A stretch of DNA of 64,000 nt from Bacteroides sp. (lineage in GTDB: Bacteria; Bacteroidota; Bacteroidia; Bacteroidales; Bacteroidaceae): positions 69,660 to 133,659 of the forward strand of contig NZ_JASLER010000047.1 in NCBI RefSeq assembly GCF_030151085.1. The letters are read 5' to 3'. A program made the position numbers and the translations under genes. Shown piece by piece: positions 15,773 to 24,440 of the stretch. Within the stretch, counting starts at the first letter, position 1. Every line of letters begins with the position of its first letter. A model generated the notes under the pieces. That model was not told where the DNA came from. It saw nothing but the letters and a program-made list of their open reading frames with translations, and made no database searches.

Positions 15773-16540
15773 ATGAAAAAATGGACAGATGAACAGCTCG
15801 CTATTCTTGATGCAGAATATCCGACTGCCGATTTGAAAGAACTTGCTATCCGCTTAGGAAAAGGGGTAATTGCTCTTAGAGCAAAAGCTAAGGTACGGGG
15901 GCTACGCCGTTCCTCGAAAACGGAGTTTTGGAACGTGGAAAGAATTAATAAACTTAAGGAATTGTACCCCAATCATACGAACGAAGAGATTGCCGGAATA
16001 CTTAATTGTTCTTCCTCTGCCGTTTCGGGCAGAGCATTTAAACTAAGGCTATTTAAGTCGAAGGAGTTTCTCTTCAAGTGTGCTTCGAAGAGTTTCTTTC
16101 ATAAGGGGCATCAACCGGCTAATAAGGGGCGTAAGCAACAAGAATATATGTCAGATGCTCAGATTGAAAAAACGAAGGCTACACGATTTAAAAAGGGAAA
16201 TTTACCAAAGAATCATAAACCAGTAGGTTATGAGCGTGTAACTAGAGATGGGTATCTTGAGGTGAAGACAGCAGAACCCAATGTGTTTGAATTGAAACAT
16301 CGGTTGCTTTGGATTGAGCATAATGGTAATATTCCTCCTGGCTACAACGTTCAGTTCAAAGATGGAAACCGACGGAATATCTGTATTGAGAATTTATACT
16401 TAATCAGCCGATCCCAACAATTGAAAACTGAAAATTCAATGTATGCTAGGTACCCTGAAGAAGTACAATATCTTATTAAGTTAAAAGGAGCCTTAAATAG
16501 GCAAATTAGAAAAGCAACAAAAAAGAATGAACATGAATGA
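15773..16540 (+). CDS. HNH endonuclease with N-terminal HTH repeats
   Basis: 255 aa. Two tandem HTH-like blocks (WTDEQLAILDAEYPT...LGKGVIALRAKAKVRGL, then INKLKELYPNHTNEEIAGILNCSSSAVSGRA) precede an HNH core: LKHRLLWIEHNGNIPPGYNVQFKDGNRRNICIENL. This is the layout of phage homing endonucleases such as free-standing HNH nucleases. It may be a selfish gene or a genome-packaging or recombination nuclease. Confidence 0.85.
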   Translation: MKKWTDEQLAILDAEYPTADLKELAIRLGKGVIALRAKAKVRGLRRSSKTEFWNVERINKLKELYPNHTNEEIAGILNCSSSAVSGRAFKLRLFKSKEFLFKCASKSFFHKGHQPANKGRKQQEYMSDAQIEKTKATRFKKGNLPKNHKPVGYERVTRDGYLEVKTAEPNVFELKHRLLWIEHNGNIPPGYNVQFKDGNRRNICIENLYLISRSQQLKTENSMYARYPEEVQYLIKLKGALNRQIRKATKKNEHE

Positions 16541-16967
16541 TAACGCTATTGATAGATTGAAAGAAATGGTTAAGAAGCCATTCCTTTACCAAAATGAAGA
16601 GATTGTTATCCTTGGCTATTGTGATGGTGTTGGTGATGACGGTACAGAGGTTGAAATATATCTGAATAATGGCAAGACACTCGTATTTAGTATGTTTGAT
16701 TTAGCATCAAAATTAAATCGTTTCCGCTCTATTACTAATACAGTTGTAATATTGGCTAATGAACGTTTGAATAAGGTATCATCTGTGAATCCCACAATAT
16801 TGAATGATATGAGAGATTTGGTACTTCAACAAATTAAGGATGTGAAGGAGAGTCCTGATAAGGTAAATCAGGCCAAGCAGGTATTCCAAGGTGTTAATAC
16901 TTTAATAAATCTTGCCAAAACAGAGATGGAATATAGAAAGTATTTGGATTCTCTTGAAGTTAAATAA
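16533..16967 (+). CDS. Phage protein of unknown function
   Basis: 144 aa from the in-frame ATG at 16533 (MNDNAIDRLKEM); an ATG at 16527 is also possible. Alpha/beta N-terminus followed by a long helical C-terminus (VNQAKQVFQGVNTLINLAKTEMEYRKYL) likely to form a coiled coil. Overlaps the HNH gene end, same operon. No family recognised. Confidence 0.65.
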   Translation: MNDNAIDRLKEMVKKPFLYQNEEIVILGYCDGVGDDGTEVEIYLNNGKTLVFSMFDLASKLNRFRSITNTVVILANERLNKVSSVNPTILNDMRDLVLQQIKDVKESPDKVNQAKQVFQGVNTLINLAKTEMEYRKYLDSLEVK

Positions 16968-16980
16968 TAGCTAAGTAGAT

Positions 16981-17268
16981 ATGATTGATTATAAAGTAGG
17001 TGATAAAGTCCATTTTGAAGGCGAACGAAACGCATATACCATTCGTGCTTGTGATTCGAGGTATTTGATATGTACTAAACCGTTTAATCCCCAAAAAACT
17101 GTATTATATACTATTGTCGATTTACAGGAGGAAGTACGTGGTACTGAAAATTTAGTCTTTGGCATGGGGTTTGAGACAGATGAAGATTGTCAAGAAGCAT
17201 TACAGCGTCTCCAGTCTGGAGAAACAGAGATTAGTCACCGGAATAGAATTGAACTTTTATTCAAATAA
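16981..17268 (+). CDS. Small phage beta-rich protein
   Basis: 95 aa. Contains YKVGDKVHFEGERNAYTIRACDSRYLICTKPFNPQKTVLYTIVDLQ, a pattern recurrent in Bacteroides phages (often DNA-metabolism neighbourhood), with a short SH3-like start. Function unknown. Confidence 0.65.
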   Translation: MIDYKVGDKVHFEGERNAYTIRACDSRYLICTKPFNPQKTVLYTIVDLQEEVRGTENLVFGMGFETDEDCQEALQRLQSGETEISHRNRIELLFK

Positions 17269-17276
17269 ATTTAATT

Positions 17277-17951
17277 ATGGAAGAAATATGGAAACCAATA
17301 CCTTTTTTTAAAGGGTACGAGGTTAGTAACAAGAGAAGAGTGCGCAGTCTTCGTTATAAACAGCCTCTCCTTCTAAAGGAACAGGTTTTTGGTGTAGTAG
17401 TTATGCGAAGAGAAATGAAGACATATAGAATGAGTATCAATCACCTCCTTTATGGTGCACAACAAAAAATAGACCCTTGTCTTCTGAAAAATCTTGTGAT
17501 ACAGTATGACACTGTTAAAATGGAATTTAAAATATACACAAAAGATGAGTATATTAAAATTCAGCTCGACAAGATGCACCGGGAAGTAGCAATTAATTCT
17601 GAGGATGTCGAACTGCATTATCGTAATGTGATTCGTTTTTCCGAATCAATATTACTGGCGTATGAGACAGATGAATGGTCAGAGGTTATAAATGAGATTG
17701 TTTCATACAAGCAGTTTGCACTGGAATATATGCAGAAAGCTCGGTTTACTTTTAATAAAGATACAGCTGAAGAAGCTTGGAGTTATGTTCTTGCAGAGTG
17801 TATCATTCGAATAAAGAGTAAGAAAGGAAGAATTACTTTTTTAGAAGGATATATAAAACGCATTATTGGAACGTACTTTGGGACTATAAGAGCTGAAAAA
17901 AAGAAAGTAATGAGTTATGATGGTATGGATTACTTTAGAGGAATTGATTAA
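17277..17951 (+). CDS. NUMOD4-type N-terminus with sigma-region-2-like C-terminus
   Basis: 224 aa. The first 25 residues (EEIWKPIPFFKGYEVSNKRRVRSL) are a NUMOD4 motif, used by homing endonucleases to contact DNA. The C-terminal 70 residues (FNKDTAEEAWSYVLAECIIR..., then FLEGYIKRIIGTYFGTIRAEKKK) resemble sigma-70 region 2: an acidic helix, a hydrophobic helix and a basic end. The middle is unassigned. No HNH or GIY nuclease core follows. An unusual combination; the sigma likeness is by eye and weak. Confidence 0.5.
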   Translation: MEEIWKPIPFFKGYEVSNKRRVRSLRYKQPLLLKEQVFGVVVMRREMKTYRMSINHLLYGAQQKIDPCLLKNLVIQYDTVKMEFKIYTKDEYIKIQLDKMHREVAINSEDVELHYRNVIRFSESILLAYETDEWSEVINEIVSYKQFALEYMQKARFTFNKDTAEEAWSYVLAECIIRIKSKKGRITFLEGYIKRIIGTYFGTIRAEKKKVMSYDGMDYFRGID

Positions 17952-17968
17952 CGTAATACTGATTTAAT

Positions 17969-18226
17969 ATGAGTAACATAACAATATCAGAAGCAGCGCA
18001 GCAATATATTGCAGAGCGCACAGACGTAGCGGGTGGTTACTACGAGTATATTAATGTTATTTCCCAAAAACATGCTTTAGAAGCCGCCGAAATGATAAAG
18101 CAGGAAACAAAAGAGAAGTGTCAAACAGCCTTTCGTAATTTCATGCTTAGAGCTACACTCGCAAATGTTTCCGGTGAATCACTTGACTTTGAGAAAGAGT
18201 TCGCTGATACTATGAGCCAAATTTAA
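17969..18226 (+). CDS. 85-aa phage protein
   Basis: Helical small protein (ISEAAQQYIAERTDVAGGYYEYINVISQKHALEAAEMIKQE). Spacing of 17 bp after the previous gene fits an operon. No domain recognised. Confidence 0.6.
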   Translation: MSNITISEAAQQYIAERTDVAGGYYEYINVISQKHALEAAEMIKQETKEKCQTAFRNFMLRATLANVSGESLDFEKEFADTMSQI

Positions 18227-18270
18227 TTAATAACTAACTAAAATAATCCAAATTAAATAGAAGGATTAAA

Positions 18271-18510
18271 ATGGATGAAGTAGAAAAGCTATATGAAAAA
18301 ATCCTTGATAACGAGGATTGGGAGATGGAAGACCTTGATAAGCTATTAGAACTTACAAAGGCGGAAGGCTATGAATGTGGGAAACTATATTCCAAAGGAT
18401 TGCTTAGGGAGTGTTATAACATCCTTACTAATTCCACTGGGTTAGATGGGATGAAAGTAATTACTGAAAGCTCATTAACAAGAAGATTAAGAGAAGCTAT
18501 TAACGAATAA
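18271..18510 (+). CDS. 79-aa acidic phage protein
   Basis: Acidic N-terminus (YEKILDNEDWEMEDLDKLLELTKAEGYECG) then a mixed helical tail. Acidic small proteins of this kind can be DNA mimics or regulators, but nothing specific supports that here. Confidence 0.6.
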   Translation: MDEVEKLYEKILDNEDWEMEDLDKLLELTKAEGYECGKLYSKGLLRECYNILTNSTGLDGMKVITESSLTRRLREAINE

Positions 18511-18520
18511 CTAATAAGAA

Positions 18521-18766
18521 ATGAACATCTTTAAAAGTAAAGCAAAATGCCCTAAATGTGGCAGTACAAATCTTCATCTAACGGAAATATGTGAAGCATC
18601 TACAAGTTTTAGTCAATCAGCCGGATATATTCATAAAGATTCTTCTTATAACGAATTTGGGAGAATAGTTAGGTTAGAAGGGAAATGTGACCGTTGTCAT
18701 CATGGTTGGATTTTCAGAAATGCAATTCAAATAACAAATGTGATAGAACATCCAGAGAAATTTTAA
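18521..18766 (+). CDS. Small zinc-ribbon protein
   Basis: 81 aa. CPKCGSTNLHLTEIC near the start and GKCDRCHHGW near residue 60 form a four-cysteine zinc-ribbon pair. Likely nucleic-acid or protein binding. Member of the small-gene operon between the ParB-like genes. Confidence 0.7.
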   Translation: MNIFKSKAKCPKCGSTNLHLTEICEASTSFSQSAGYIHKDSSYNEFGRIVRLEGKCDRCHHGWIFRNAIQITNVIEHPEKF

Positions 18767-18791
18767 TCAAAACAAGAAAGAAAGGAACATT

Positions 18792-19019
18792 ATGGAAAAT
18801 CATGGAATGAAAGTAATACACCTAACTGGTGCGGAAAAACAGAGTGGATATGACAGATTGAATTTTGCGGAAGATTTAATACGTCAGCTTCCCGAAAATC
18901 ATGAGGGAAGAAATACTTGGCTACTCAATTATAGCAACCGGGAAGATGCAAATAAGATGCGTGCCGATAGAGGCATTAAGTGGGATGTGTACCAGCAAGC
19001 CGCCGAAGCTGTTAAATAA
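18792..19019 (+). CDS. 75-aa phage protein
   Basis: MENHGMKVIHLTGAEKQSGYDRLNFAEDLIRQLPENHEGRN...NSREDANKMRADRG. Small alpha/beta protein, no domain recognised; GC and codon use like the surrounding genes. Confidence 0.55.
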   Translation: MENHGMKVIHLTGAEKQSGYDRLNFAEDLIRQLPENHEGRNTWLLNYSNREDANKMRADRGIKWDVYQQAAEAVK

Positions 19020-19037
19020 TCCTCAAATCAAGAAAAT

Positions 19038-19094
19038 ATGGATGAAAAATATCAGGATGTTCATATCAGGTTTCCTCCTGTGAAATTTGAATGA
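19038..19094 (+). CDS. Possible 18-aa peptide
   Basis: ATG at 19038 with an A-rich upstream region and a stop at 19092-19094; product MDEKYQDVHIRFPPVKFE. It fills part of a 110-bp gap. It could be a real micro-ORF or chance. Confidence 0.25.
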   Translation: MDEKYQDVHIRFPPVKFE

Positions 19095-19130
19095 GATTAT
19101 ACATAGTCTAACCAAATAACCAATCAATTT

Positions 19131-19421
19131 ATGATAACATTGAATAGGCTTGCTCAGAAATGCCTTGACATTATGATGAATCGCTTTAAAATGAATGAAT
19201 ATAGTTCTAAAAAAGCGTTTAGTCTGAGGGTCGAAGCTGTTTGGAGGAAGTTTGATGCTTCGTTACAAAGCCGGACTGATAGTTTACCAAAACATTCTGA
19301 TGATGAGGAACTGGCAGCCGAAATGATAATATACCTTGTTGCCTATCTTAAGAGATTTGGTTGCAAGAACATTGAGCTGCTTATCAAAGATAAGATGAAG
19401 CTTGATGATAAATGTGATTAG
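19131..19421 (+). CDS. 96-aa phage protein, helical
   Basis: MITLNRLAQKCLDIMMNRFKMNEYSSKKAFSLRVEAVWRKF..., predicted helical and basic at the start, with DDEELAAEMIIYLVAYLKRFG in the second half. No known domain. Part of the 14-24 kb operon. Confidence 0.6.
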   Translation: MITLNRLAQKCLDIMMNRFKMNEYSSKKAFSLRVEAVWRKFDASLQSRTDSLPKHSDDEELAAEMIIYLVAYLKRFGCKNIELLIKDKMKLDDKCD

Positions 19422-19479
19422 GTATTGTTGCTGACTATAAGTGTTGTTGATTTAGTGATGTTGAATAAATAGTTAGTGT

Positions 19480-20133
19480 ATGATAGAAACAATTTCCATT
19501 AGCCTCTTGGATTTCAACAAGGGGCAACTCGCTGGGCTTCCAAAAAACCCACGTTTTTTTAGAGATTACCGCTATGAAGCGATGAAGAGAAGTATATCTG
19601 ATTGTCCGGAAATGCTTGAGCTTCGCGAATTAATTATATTTCCCCATGATGGCAGGTTCATAGTCGTCTGTGGAAATCTTCGGTTACGGGCCTGCAAGGA
19701 GCTCGGATATAAAGAGGTGCCTTGTAAAGTCCTTCCTCCTGAAACATCTGTAAAGAAACTTAGAGAGTACGCTACTAAGGATAACGTTAATTTCGGTGAG
19801 AACGATATGGATGTTATGCAAAGTGAGTGGGACAGGAATGAGTTACAGGATTGGGGCATAGAATTCGCTCCTGAAAAGGAAGTTGATGAGTTTAAAGACA
19901 GGTTCGATGGAATTACAGACGACAATGCGATTTATCCTCTCATTCCAAAATATGATGAGAAGCATGAGTTGTTCATTATCATTTCTAGTAACGAGGTCGA
20001 TAGTAATTGGCTCCGTGAAACATTGGATATGCAGCGCATGAAATCCTATAAGACCGGGAATATAAGCAAATCAAATGTAATTGATATCAAAGATGTTCGC
20101 CATGCCCTGCAAAATCGTAATACCAAGTCATAA
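19480..20133 (+). CDS. ParB-like nuclease-domain protein
   Basis: 217 aa. A ParB N-terminal-type fold: PKNPRFFRDYRYEAMKRSI, then GNLRLRACKELGYKEVPCKVL (the G-x-R-x-x-A pattern) and ENDMDVMQSEWD. Overlaps the downstream GT-like gene by 32 bp. In phages this fold is often found beside enzymes that modify DNA bases, acting as a nuclease or targeting factor; here it is directly paired with a glycosyltransferase-like protein. Function inferred from context. Confidence 0.75.
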   Translation: MIETISISLLDFNKGQLAGLPKNPRFFRDYRYEAMKRSISDCPEMLELRELIIFPHDGRFIVVCGNLRLRACKELGYKEVPCKVLPPETSVKKLREYATKDNVNFGENDMDVMQSEWDRNELQDWGIEFAPEKEVDEFKDRFDGITDDNAIYPLIPKYDEKHELFIIISSNEVDSNWLRETLDMQRMKSYKTGNISKSNVIDIKDVRHALQNRNTKS

Positions 20134-20854
20134 GAGACACGATCGGGTGTTTGCTAAGAAGTTGGTAATTGACCCGATTATTTGCGTGGCTGAGAGCCAA
20201 GCAGACGTTTACCAGCAATTCAATCCGGATTGTGAAATAGTTACCCATCCTGATGATGTGATAGGGCTTATTCCTAAGCGTAATTGGATGGCGAAGCATT
20301 TTGGTGAGTTATTCATGCTCGATGATGATGTGCATGCCTGTAAAGCCATCTATGCAGTTAAGGGTGAACCATGCCGGGTGAAGGATAGGGAAAAGATAAC
20401 CCACATTATCCAGTCGCTATATGAAATGGCTACTCTTATGGATATTCATCTATTTGGTTTTACTTCTCGGATATCTCCTGTGATGTATGATGAGACTGGC
20501 TTTCTTTCTCTTTCCAAAATGATAACCGGTTGTTCGTATGGTGTTATCTACAACAAAAATACTTGGTGGAACGAGGAAATAAGGCTTAAGGAGGATTTTT
20601 GGATAAGTTGCTATATGAAGTATAAGGAGCGCCGGATATTGACGGACCTACGCTATAATTTTGAGCAGAAGAATACTTTTGTTAATGCTGGCGGTTTGGC
20701 TTCCATCCGTAACCAAGAAGAGGAACGACGCTCTATTCTTTTCATAAAAAAAAGCTTCGGTGACAGCATTCAGTTAAAGAGTGCAACCAATAACGGTAAG
20801 GATAAAACCAAACAGCTAGTTCAGTATAATATCACCTGTAAATTCAAATTCTGA
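20102..20854 (+). CDS. GT-A-like glycosyltransferase, possible DNA-base glycosylation
   Basis: 250 aa from ATG 20102 (MPCKIVIPSHKRHDRVF); a longer start at 20081 is possible. The motif LFMLDDDVHA is a GT-A DxD-type metal site preceded by IPKRNWMAKHFG, and the segment order (IPSHKR, CVAE, RNW, DDDVHA, TGCSYG) fits the TET-associated glycosyltransferase type described for phage base modification. No TET oxygenase is visible in the window, so the acceptor is uncertain. Confidence 0.6.
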   Translation: MPCKIVIPSHKRHDRVFAKKLVIDPIICVAESQADVYQQFNPDCEIVTHPDDVIGLIPKRNWMAKHFGELFMLDDDVHACKAIYAVKGEPCRVKDREKITHIIQSLYEMATLMDIHLFGFTSRISPVMYDETGFLSLSKMITGCSYGVIYNKNTWWNEEIRLKEDFWISCYMKYKERRILTDLRYNFEQKNTFVNAGGLASIRNQEEERRSILFIKKSFGDSIQLKSATNNGKDKTKQLVQYNITCKFKF

Positions 20855-20859
20855 ATAGC

Positions 20860-20940
20860 TTGAAAATGGCGTTAAAATGGCGAAGTTTCTGTTTGCTAAA
20901 CTTGTCATTTTATGATAACTTTACTGATGTAATCAATTAA
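20860..20940 (+). promoter_or_regulatory. Repeated phage promoter element, copy 3
   Basis: ATGGCG-ttaaa-ATGGCG, TTTG at 20892-20895, 20-nt spacer, TAACTTTA at 20916-20923, then gatgtaatcaattaa. The last part (aagtcaaacc) is replaced here, yet ATG 20967 still lies 44 nt after the -7 box end. Confidence 0.75.
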
Positions 20941-20966
20941 GAGATAATCATTTAAAAATTTGATTT

Positions 20967-21539
20967 ATGATAATTAGAACTGTTGGAGGCTATGATTTTT
21001 TTGAGGTTTCTTCTGCCATGCAAAAGGCTATTCGTAGAGCAGATGTTGCAGTAGCCGGTTTTTTTGCATTGGAATTGTGGACCAGTGGATATCGTGATTA
21101 TGTGTGGAAACGCCTCTATACCATTAGTGCCGAAGATTGCCATGGTGTACTGACCAAAGAGATAGAAGCCTTATGGCAAGGGCATGAACTTGTAAATAAG
21201 AAGGTAGATGAACCTAAAGGGCGCATATTCGTAAGTAAAGCAGTTATCCTCTTGTGTGAATGTGACAAGTGCCGGGATGCTGATCACTTACAAAATCTTG
21301 TTTATGACAGAAAGTGTGTTGATATAGAAAAGTGGATTGAAGATGTTAGGAGAAATCCGATTCCTATTCCTGCTTACACATTTGATGTACATACTCGAAA
21401 AGGGAAAAAGCAAGGACGGACCAAAGAGGAATTCTTCAGGAATGAATTTGAGGCGTTGAAGCCACGAGTTCCTGGATTATTTGATGATTTGGTTCCTGCC
21501 GATCAACCGAAATTATTTAATGATGAACCCACAGCATGA
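20967..21539 (+). CDS. MgsA/RarA C-terminal-like protein
   Basis: 190 aa. The stretch SAMQKAIRRADVAVAGFFALELWTSGYRDYVWKRLYTISAEDC is like the clamp-loader-related MgsA/RarA C-terminal domain (K-A-x-R-x-x-D-x-x-x-A...W-x-R-L...S-E-D), here without an AAA+ domain. The C-terminus is a disordered, basic-then-acidic tail. It may bind a replication protein. Likeness by eye. Confidence 0.55.
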   Translation: MIIRTVGGYDFFEVSSAMQKAIRRADVAVAGFFALELWTSGYRDYVWKRLYTISAEDCHGVLTKEIEALWQGHELVNKKVDEPKGRIFVSKAVILLCECDKCRDADHLQNLVYDRKCVDIEKWIEDVRRNPIPIPAYTFDVHTRKGKKQGRTKEEFFRNEFEALKPRVPGLFDDLVPADQPKLFNDEPTA

Positions 21540-21552
21540 GGCTGTGGGTTTT
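21526..21552 (+). terminator. Rho-independent terminator overlapping the 20967 gene end
   Basis: AACCCACAGC (21526-21535) and GCTGTGGGTT (21541-21550), five-base loop, then TT. The gene's stop (TGA 21537-21539) lies in the loop. Just downstream the leader motif aaaagtcaaaccaat, shared with the repeated promoter elements, precedes the next gene. Confidence 0.7.
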
Positions 21553-21584
21553 CTATAAAAGTCAAACCAATAAAAAAGTGAATT

Positions 21585-22373
21585 ATGAACAGAAAGGAAA
21601 AGCAAGCAGCTAGAGCTGAAAGATGTAGAGGACTTGCATATAAGGCAAATCAGCAATCAACGGATGCCTATAATCAGAGTCACAAAATGGTTGAAAATAT
21701 ACCATTTGGGCAACCTATACTTGTGGGGCATCATTCAGAGAGAGGACACCGTAATCTATTAGTACGTTCTTGGAACACTATGGGTAAATCAGTGAAACTT
21801 AGTAAGAAAGCAGAATACTATGAGCGTAAAGCAGAAGCTGCCGAAAATAACGATAATATCTATTTAGAAGATGATGATGCTGTAGATCGTTTACAGGAAA
21901 AGATTAATAGTTTGGAGAAAGCTCAACTTATGATGAAAGCTGCAAACAAGATTGTCCGTAATACAAAGCTATCGGATGCTGCCAAAATAGAGCAACTTCA
22001 TGAACTTGGTTATTCAACTGATAAAGCCCCATTACTTTTGAAGCCCAATTATGCCGGCTGTATTGGTTTTCCTTCTTACTCATTATCAAATAACAACGCC
22101 CGTATTCACGATGCTAAGACACGTTTAGAGCGTGCTAAGCAGCTGAAAGCTACTGCAACTAAGGAATATACCATTAATGGTGTTCGAGTGGTAGAGAATA
22201 CAGAGGATAATCGTTTGCAACTATTCTTTAATTCTATACCCAGTGCAGAAATGCGGTCAAACTTAAAACATAACGGCTTTCGTTGGTCTCCAACAAACGG
22301 ATGTTGGCAATCATACTTGAAATGCTGGCAGATAGACTGTGCAAAAGCTTTATTGAATACTAAATCTGAATAG
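21585..22373 (+). CDS. DUF3560-like protein
   Basis: 262 aa. The N-terminal 100 residues (AARAERCRGLAYKANQQSTDAYNQSH...PILVGHHSERGHRN...KAEYYERKAEAAENND) match the DUF3560 family, present in phage and plasmid maintenance regions. The C-terminal FNSIPSAEMRSNLKHNGFRWSPTNGCWQSYL is a small separate fold. Role unknown; possibly recombination or antirestriction by context. Confidence 0.8.
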   Translation: MNRKEKQAARAERCRGLAYKANQQSTDAYNQSHKMVENIPFGQPILVGHHSERGHRNLLVRSWNTMGKSVKLSKKAEYYERKAEAAENNDNIYLEDDDAVDRLQEKINSLEKAQLMMKAANKIVRNTKLSDAAKIEQLHELGYSTDKAPLLLKPNYAGCIGFPSYSLSNNNARIHDAKTRLERAKQLKATATKEYTINGVRVVENTEDNRLQLFFNSIPSAEMRSNLKHNGFRWSPTNGCWQSYLKCWQIDCAKALLNTKSE

Positions 22374-22375
22374 TC

Positions 22376-22846
22376 ATGGGCGAATTATTGATAAAAGAAA
22401 CCTCATTACAAAGGATAATGAGGAAAACGGGGCGTAAACCTATACAATGTAAATGCAATCTTTGCAAACAGCAGTGTCATACTCCATGTCTCGGCACTCC
22501 TGAGGATATTGAAAAGTTAATAGATGCTGGTTATGCAGACAGATTGGCTTTAACCCAGTGGGCTGCCGGCATTTATTTAGGAGTTACTACAGATATTATT
22601 CCTATGATTCAACCTGTTGCCGGTAATGAGTTTTGTGCCTTTTTTGAAAATGGACTTTGTGTATTGCATGATGAAGGACTTAAGCCTACTGAGGGGCGTC
22701 TATCCCACCACTCAATCAGGCTGGATAATTTCAAACCTTCTAAGAGTATAGGGTGGAATGTTGCCAAAGAATGGATTCTTGAGGAAAATTCGGAGATTAT
22801 AGCTAGGGTTATCATAAAGTATGTAAAAGCAGCTAAATTGGAATAA
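22376..22846 (+). CDS. YkgJ-like cysteine-cluster protein
   Basis: 156 aa. A Cys cluster CKCNLCKQQCHTPCLG (about 21-36) and further CAFFENGLCVLHDEGLKP fits the YkgJ family, metal-binding proteins sometimes linked to radical or modification chemistry. Directly precedes a PP-loop enzyme by 7 bp. Function in the phage is inferred only. Confidence 0.65.
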   Translation: MGELLIKETSLQRIMRKTGRKPIQCKCNLCKQQCHTPCLGTPEDIEKLIDAGYADRLALTQWAAGIYLGVTTDIIPMIQPVAGNEFCAFFENGLCVLHDEGLKPTEGRLSHHSIRLDNFKPSKSIGWNVAKEWILEENSEIIARVIIKYVKAAKLE

Positions 22847-22853
22847 ATGAATC

Positions 22854-23702
22854 ATGAAAACAGTAAATAGTCTATCAGGTGGAAAGACTTCTTCATATAT
22901 TGCAATTCATTATCCTGCTGACATTGAGGTCTTCGCTCTTTGCTGTATTGACTGCCATAATGCAGGCAGAGATTTAGATAGGAAATTGATACAAATGGCA
23001 AATGATAAATTGCAGAAATATTGCAACCATATGCCTGAATTCGTAGCCACGTCAGAAGATCCCAAAATACTGAAAGTAATGTTTGACCTTGAACAGAAAA
23101 TTGGTCGGGAGATTATTTGGGTACGTGGGATGGGATGGGAACAAATGATAAAAACATTCCATTGCATTCCCAATCGGACAAAACGGATTTGTACATCGGT
23201 ACTCAAAATGCAACCTATATTTGAATTTCTTTTTAAGTATCACGAACTTCCTGTTAAAATGAGGATAGGATATAGATATGATGAGCTAGAGCGTGCAGAG
23301 CGTTTAAATAATATATTCAAGTATGCTTATAAATGCGAATGGAGAGAAAAATCAGTGCGCTGGGTGAATCGGTGGAAGGAAATCGAATGGAGGATTGGTG
23401 AATTTCCACTCATAGATAATAAGATAACCCATTACCAAATCAAACAATATTGGGAAGACAAGGATATTGATTTTCCACTAGACTCTAACTGCCTTAATTG
23501 CTTTTGGAAACCGGAAGCACAACTACGGAAAAACTTTGAGACTTCAAACCCGGTTATGTGGTGGGCAACAATAATGGAGGATATGAACGGGCATACGTTT
23601 AAAGATAAATATTCCTTGCGACAGATCGAACAGTTACCAATCCAAACCGATTTTTGCTTTGGAACTAGCTCTGGATGTCAAGCAGGGTTTTGTACAGACT
23701 AA
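22854..23702 (+). CDS. PP-loop ATPase / PAPS-reductase-like enzyme
   Basis: 282 aa. The PP-loop SGGKTS lies at residues 8-13. Further Cys pairs occur near CLNC (about 221-224) and at the C-terminus GCQAGFC. This is the adenine-nucleotide alpha-hydrolase superfamily (N-type ATPases, PAPS reductases, DndC-like sulfur transferases). The conserved IPNRTKRICT segment suits a nucleotide-activating enzyme. A substrate on DNA or tRNA is plausible given the YkgJ-like and GT-like neighbours. Confidence 0.75.
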   Translation: MKTVNSLSGGKTSSYIAIHYPADIEVFALCCIDCHNAGRDLDRKLIQMANDKLQKYCNHMPEFVATSEDPKILKVMFDLEQKIGREIIWVRGMGWEQMIKTFHCIPNRTKRICTSVLKMQPIFEFLFKYHELPVKMRIGYRYDELERAERLNNIFKYAYKCEWREKSVRWVNRWKEIEWRIGEFPLIDNKITHYQIKQYWEDKDIDFPLDSNCLNCFWKPEAQLRKNFETSNPVMWWATIMEDMNGHTFKDKYSLRQIEQLPIQTDFCFGTSSGCQAGFCTD

Positions 23703-23875
23703 TTGATATTAAAGAATAAAGCTGTTGTTGTTGTTTCATCAGTAGCTTTATTGTCATATCTTCTTGTGTTTCCTGTTTATCCTTTTCTTGGGGATACTAT
23801 TTGATTAGTACGGATTCTTTAACAACAAAAATTAATTCTTTTAAGAGTTCCGTTTTCGTACTTTCTTCTATTTTC
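23703..23875. other. AT-rich intergenic region
   Basis: No ORF supported. Contains T-rich stretches on the plus strand. It marks the boundary between the plus-strand phage operon and the accessory island. Confidence 0.4.
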
Positions 23876-24136
23876 CTATTTCTCTCCATTTTCTCGCTTA
23901 TAGGAATTGTGTGCAAAAAAAGTTGCTATAAGTGCAAAGTATACTGAGTATACAGCATTTATTACATCGAATGCGACTGCTTTATCACTTAACTTTAACC
24001 AGCTAAAATATATGATGAATAGTGATAGTGGGGATATGATGATTAAAATTAGTACAACTTCTTTGGAAGGAAATAGTAACCTTTTTGCCATATTTATAAA
24101 TGTAAGTATGATATTTTTTAGTGTTAAATGAAACAT
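23876..24136 (-). CDS. 86-aa predicted membrane protein
   Basis: Two hydrophobic segments (VVLILIIISPLSLFIIYF near residues 27-44 and AVYSVYFALIATFFA near 61-75) with a positively charged start. First minus-strand gene of the accessory island. The frame is open on both strands here, so confidence is modest. Confidence 0.4.
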   Translation of the reverse strand: MFHLTLKNIILTFINMAKRLLFPSKEVVLILIIISPLSLFIIYFSWLKLSDKAVAFDVINAVYSVYFALIATFFAHNSYKRENGEK

Positions 24137-24440
24137 GGGGCAAAGATATATAGAATGCCACTACACGATGACAATATAGCTGCTTTTAATTTCGTTATCT
24201 TCTATTTTTTTATTTCCTTATTCTTCAGCCATTTCACAATCGTCTCATTCGACAATGGTGTGAGTACTCTATGCCTCAGATGATAATAAATTCACTAAAC
24301 TAACCTTATGTTCTGGGCTCAGTTGTATTCAGTGATGTAGTTGGGACATCGTACTACGAGGTTTGATTGGAAATAGCGTTGCGCCAGCTCATTGAAGTAA
24401 ATTTGAATCAAACTTATTCTTATTGTAGATATATTTCATG
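24137..24440. other. 304-bp non-coding stretch with a possible gene remnant
   Basis: On the minus strand near 24200-24275 a frame encodes ...LTPLSNETIVKWLKNKEIKK followed by a stop, an HTH-like C-terminal fragment with no start upstream. It looks like a decayed gene end. The rest shows nothing. Confidence 0.35.
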
